Positions 60,412-64,000 of a stretch of DNA of 64,000 nucleotides are shown here, one piece after another. This DNA comes from Erigeron canadensis (lineage: Eukaryota > Streptophyta > Magnoliopsida > Asterales > Asteraceae), in the NCBI RefSeq assembly GCF_010389155.1, contig NC_057762.1, positions 11,023,513-11,087,512 of the forward strand. The letters run 5' to 3'. The notes below the pieces were generated by a model. The model saw only the letters and a program-made list of their open reading frames with translations, had not been told where the DNA came from and did no database searches. Positions within the stretch are counted from its first letter, which is position 1; each line of letters opens with the position of its first letter. Both the position numbers and the translations under genes were made by a program.

Positions 60412-61344
60412 TCAGTGACCAGATTCACCGCAATTGTAGCACATCCATTTGAACAAACTAACCTTCTTCTTCACACCACCATTCTTTGGACTCAAATCCA
60501 TCTTCTTTCCCTTGTTTTTCTTATCAACACGTTTCCCTTTGCCCTTGAAATTACCTTTTCTTTTGGAACTTTGGCCATGCTCCACAAAGTTAGCCTTAGC
60601 AAGACCTTTAATATGACCACCATTTTGAGCAACTCTATTGTCTTCCTCAATTCGAAGACGAACAACAAGCTCTTCAACGGTCATAGGCTTTTGCTTATGC
60701 TTAAGGTAATTTATAAAATCCAACCAACTTGGGGGCAACTTTTCAATCATGGAAGCAACTTGAAATGTTTCACCAAGAACCATTCCTTCTGATAAGATTT
60801 CACTGATTATGATTTGCAATTCTTTAACCTGTGCCATAACAGTTTTAGAGTCAACTATTTTAAACTCTAAAAACCTTGCAACTATGAACTATTTAGTTCC
60901 GGCACCTTCGGTTTTGTATTTCTTTTGCAAAGACTCCCATAATTCTTTTGCAGTCGTTATTTTGCAAAATACATTATACAATAAATCAACAAGGCCATTC
61001 AACACATAGTTTTGGCATAGATATTCAGAATGCTTCCAAGCCTCAACAGCACTTATTGATTGAGCATCAGTAGAACCTTCAGGAATTTGAGGTGCTGTTT
61101 TAGGTAGGAATCTTGCAAGATTCAAAGTGGTCAAATAAAACAACATCTTTGGTTGCCACATCTTGAAGTTGTTACCAGAAAACTTTTCTGGTTTTTCACA
61201 GTGGTTGGCCATAGTTTGGGCAGCTTGGGTACCTACTAAAGGTCCCATGCTTGTAGAGACAGTATGTCCTACAGATTGAGAAACATTTGCACCAACGGTG
61301 TTGGTGGTGGTAGAAGAAGTAGTTCCATTAGTAAAGAAGTTCAT
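60412..61344 (-). pseudogene. Copia gag with zinc knuckle
   Basis: Starts MNFFTNGTTSS at 61344. It contains the gag core PEKFSGNNFKMWQPKML, AKELWESLQKKY, then SWLDFINYLKHKQ, and the knuckle CYNCGESGH. One in-frame TAG lies at about 60889 and one TGA directly after the knuckle's GH, where an Arg codon is expected. The knuckle's last Cys follows that stop (ADQCKN). Both look like single substitutions. Gag forms the particle and binds the RNA. Confidence 0.85.
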
Positions 61345-61517
61345 TTCAGTAGCTATTTCTGAAATAAAACAAGCAAAGTTTTACTAAAAAACTTGCAGAA
61401 ACAAAAGACTAATTAAATGAATAACTTTACAGAAAAGTATACAACAAAGTTTTGGAAAAACATATTTCTGTAATTTGAATTAACAGAATGGTGAAGAAAG
61501 AAAATCAGTTTTAAGAT

Positions 61518-62430
61518 TGTTGGTACACCATTCAAGTAAATAACATTTATTGAAGATCAAATTCGAATTACAACAAGATTACAAAGAAATTAACTACAAA
61601 CTATTAAATACAAGAAAGTAAATAAAACAGGAATAAAGAACTGAAAAGAAGGCAAAAACGGGCCGAGGGTTCTATTAAACAAAGGGCCCTTAAAACTGAT
61701 TTCGGGCTACCCAAGTAAACCCGTCAGTTTCCCAGGATACAACAGCCAAAGCAGTATGTACTGCCAGAATCAATCACAACCTGAAAATTTACCTTTAAGA
61801 ACAGCTTGAAGAGAAGTGAAAGAGAAGTAGTTGATTTTATGATCCAGATTGAAAAAGTGTTTGTTTGTTCTTCTTCTTGTTGTTGTTAATCTAATGTATA
61901 TATCAGATTTTCTTTTTAAGTGGAAGACACATGTTAACTATTGAAGCTTAACAACACCTTAACAACATGTGTCACTTGCTGAACTATAGCAAGTGTTGTT
62001 TCAGGTGTTAAACCAGGAACAAATCAACCCACTTAAGCCATAACAACTAAACTCTTGAGCCATACAGCCACCTACTGAGCCATGGAAGCCATAAACGAGC
62101 TAGCCAAAAAAAAGACGGCTCAATAGCGGCTCGCGGCGATGCGAGCATGCTAAGTGCGCCACTAAAACGCCACATTACGCCTCATCCCCCACGACCCCGA
62201 CCTCGACCCCGGGCGCGGGCGCGTCGGGTGCTTCGCACCCTCCTAGCCCACTTGGGGTGTAGCCCCTTATAAGGAATTATAATTCCTCTAACACTCCTCC
62301 TTATAAACACACTTAATGTTTATTCTTCTACCAATGTGGCACAAACTCACATTAGTTAATTACTCTTTCAACTTCTTTTAACATATCTATTAACTTGGAT
62401 ATTTTATGTTATTACAAAAATTTTCCAACA
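61518..62430 (-). repeat. 5' LTR of the copia element
   Basis: 913 bp, similar to 55780-56700. Its inner neighbour (minus strand ATCTTAAAACTG) does not match the usual Met-tRNA primer site, so the primer is unknown. Confidence 0.85.
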
Positions 62431-63092
62431 ATCCCCCACATTAATAGATATGGTTATTAAAGATAAATTCCGACAGTCAAGTATTGCAGGAGAAGTAGGT
62501 TTTACCCTTTGAACTTTCCTTTGTGAGTGCACTTAGTCTCCTAGCAGTTAGTAGAACTTGATGTCTTTGAACTAACTCCTTTTTACGTAGACGTTATTGA
62601 ACATCACACAATACTTTCCCTAGTCTGGTTAACCCCTCACTTTCGTGTCCGTTATGGTCATGGAACACTATCCTGGTTCTGCGAGAGCTCTAGGAATTGC
62701 GCCCCCACAATTCCATTCGAAGCGCCCACACTTCTCTCTAACATAGGTGATTGCTCACAATCATTAAAAGCTATAAGCTTAACCTCTATGATATCACTGA
62801 TTTGATATAGGAATGGGCTAGGAAATTTTACAACTCACTTTATTGTGGTGGGTTCTCCCCCCACAGTGACTACAAACTCCCTTTGATGTTTCGGGGTGCT
62901 CCCCCACAATGACCTCCTCTATTCGTACAATTAGGTTGTCCTATTGAACCTAGATCATGGGATCTCCATTTACATCTAGCTTAGGTTTTCCTTCGTACAA
63001 ATTTACTCAATGGGCTTTAGCCCCATTCCTCTCGACGACTTATAAACTGCCTCACTACTTAAACCTTTAGTTATTACATAAATTTTCCAACA
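62431..63092 (-). repeat. Extra copy of the copia 3' internal segment plus LTR stub
   Basis: 62431-63073 is identical by eye to 56701-57343. It then switches, at the shared GTTA, to the last 23 bp of an LTR (one mismatch), and the CTAAC duplication follows. This is a remnant of a second internal region and third LTR. Confidence 0.88.
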
Positions 63093-63097
63093 CTAAC

Positions 63098-64000
63098 CTC
63101 ATTCCAAATGTACACTTGTTTTCATTTTCACGAAAGACTTTTACTACAAATGACAATTATGATGTAGGTAAAATGTCAAGAATGATAAATTCAATTTTTA
63201 CTTTTTATTCTATGTGTTAAAAAGTCAAGAAACGTATTATGAAGTAAGAATCAATCTATATGTTTGATAAAAAAAAGAAGGTTTTTGTCACCTTTTTACA
63301 TAATCAAGACAGAATCCACGGAGGTCAAGAAAAACCCAACGAATGATGTCATCAAGTGCTACTTGTCAGGGATCTATTTCGTCTTTTAGATGTTATGAAT
63401 TTAGAAAGGATGAAGTCTATTTCAACCTATTGAGTGTTGATTAAGTTGCGGTGAAATGAACATTAATCTTAAACTATAACGTGCTGAACGAATTAAGCAA
63501 AGGGAATATAATATGGACATGTAGCTATTCATGCAAGTATTTTACGATTAAGAAACAATTGTTTCTTATACCTATTGTGTTGTACATGTTAATAGAAACT
63601 TTTTTTGACCAAGAAATGATTGACCGAGAAAAAGAAGAATCTACAAAAAATTTGTGAGTGGTTAAATTGATATTTAAACTATTCGTAACCATTCACCTCT
63701 TTCACCTACAGTTTTTATTGTCATGTCAGCTTCACATTCTCATCTTTTTCACTTTCTCATTTTCCTCTTAACCATTCATCTTTAAATTTAATATCACACA
63801 ATACCTACAATACCTTACAATACTCATAATATATCGAATCAAAATAAGACAAATAATATAAAAATATGAAATAGACGCCATTTTTTTCTCTTTCATGTAG
63901 GTGAAATTTTAACCTGCACTATTTTTGTTTATCAACTATCTTCACCAACACTCCTTAATTATTCACTTCTTTTCACTTGCTTCTTTCACTCACCCTTAAG
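63098..64000. other. AT-rich flank to the window end
   Basis: No coding frame. A TGAGTGGTTAAA stretch near 63654 and the GTGAGTGAAAGAAG-type complement at the very end might be the inverted ends of an element cut by the window. Not supported enough to call. Confidence 0.35.

Larger units (their letters stand above)
55780..63092 (-). mobile_element. Ty1/copia retrotransposon with an anomalous right end
   Basis: Flanked by a perfect CTAAC duplication (55775-55779 and 63093-63097). Order on the plus strand: LTR (55780-56700), internal region with minus-strand gag-pol, LTR (61518-62430), a second copy of the 3' internal segment (62431-63073) and a 23-bp LTR end. Domain order GAG-PR-IN-RT-RH identifies Ty1/copia. 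The polyprotein is nearly continuous but has several stops and a few frameshifts, so it is non-autonomous yet not old. Confidence 0.9.

Noticed and set aside
60223..60792. 189-codon plus-strand frame
   Set aside because: It is antisense to copia gag and protease, whose domains are clear on the minus strand.

Overview
This window is nuclear DNA from a flowering plant, most likely a eudicot. The evidence is spliced genes with GT-AG introns, plant gene families (a QUARTET3-type polygalacturonase and an HMA5-type copper ATPase), a strongly AT-rich background, and plant LTR retrotransposons, Helitrons, CACTA and MITE elements. I could not fix the species.

Five genes look intact. Three are short, intronless genes for cysteine-free Pro/Ser/Gly/Asn-rich proteins (A 2709-3236 minus, B 7097-7528 minus, C 33850-34398 plus). 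They share a PxS core about every 23-36 residues and a gapless C-terminal signature, G-[IM]-S-L-x4-F. I do not recognise the family. Two of the three promoters (A and C) carry a tandem W-box pair at nearly the same distance from the TATA box. The other two genes are convergent: a three-exon QRT3-like gene (39045-42998 plus, 499 aa) and a nine-exon HMA5-like Cu+-ATPase (43622-48844 minus, 1034 aa). All motifs needed for P1B ATPase activity are present in the latter.

The rest is mobile DNA. From 11.0 to 30.8 kb there is a nested stack. A decayed minus-strand Ty3/gypsy element (LTR copies 11015-11785 and 30114-30764) carries a probable solo LTR (about 12924-13792) and a larger LTR (16222-30106). 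The larger LTR is split by a full gypsy element (17968-29377, TSD GATAC), whose right LTR holds a further solo LTR (26421-28789, TSD TTACT). Removing the stack would bring gene C to within about 7 kb of gene B, so A, B and C were probably one local cluster.

From 49 to 55 kb lie non-autonomous elements: a 310-bp near-perfect foldback, a MULE-like inverted-repeat element sharing sequence with a Helitron, two Helitron-like ends and (TTA)n arrays. From 55.8 to 63.1 kb is a fairly young Ty1/copia element (TSD CTAAC). Its right end carries an extra copy of 640 bp of internal sequence plus a 23-bp LTR stub, as if a tandem dimer had been deleted through microhomology. Smaller relics include a broken NAM-associated/Myb-like gene (306-1245), a LINE 3' end (9990-10482) and several MITEs. 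Coordinates and splice sites were read by eye. Element ends are firm where a TSD is quoted and approximate elsewhere.
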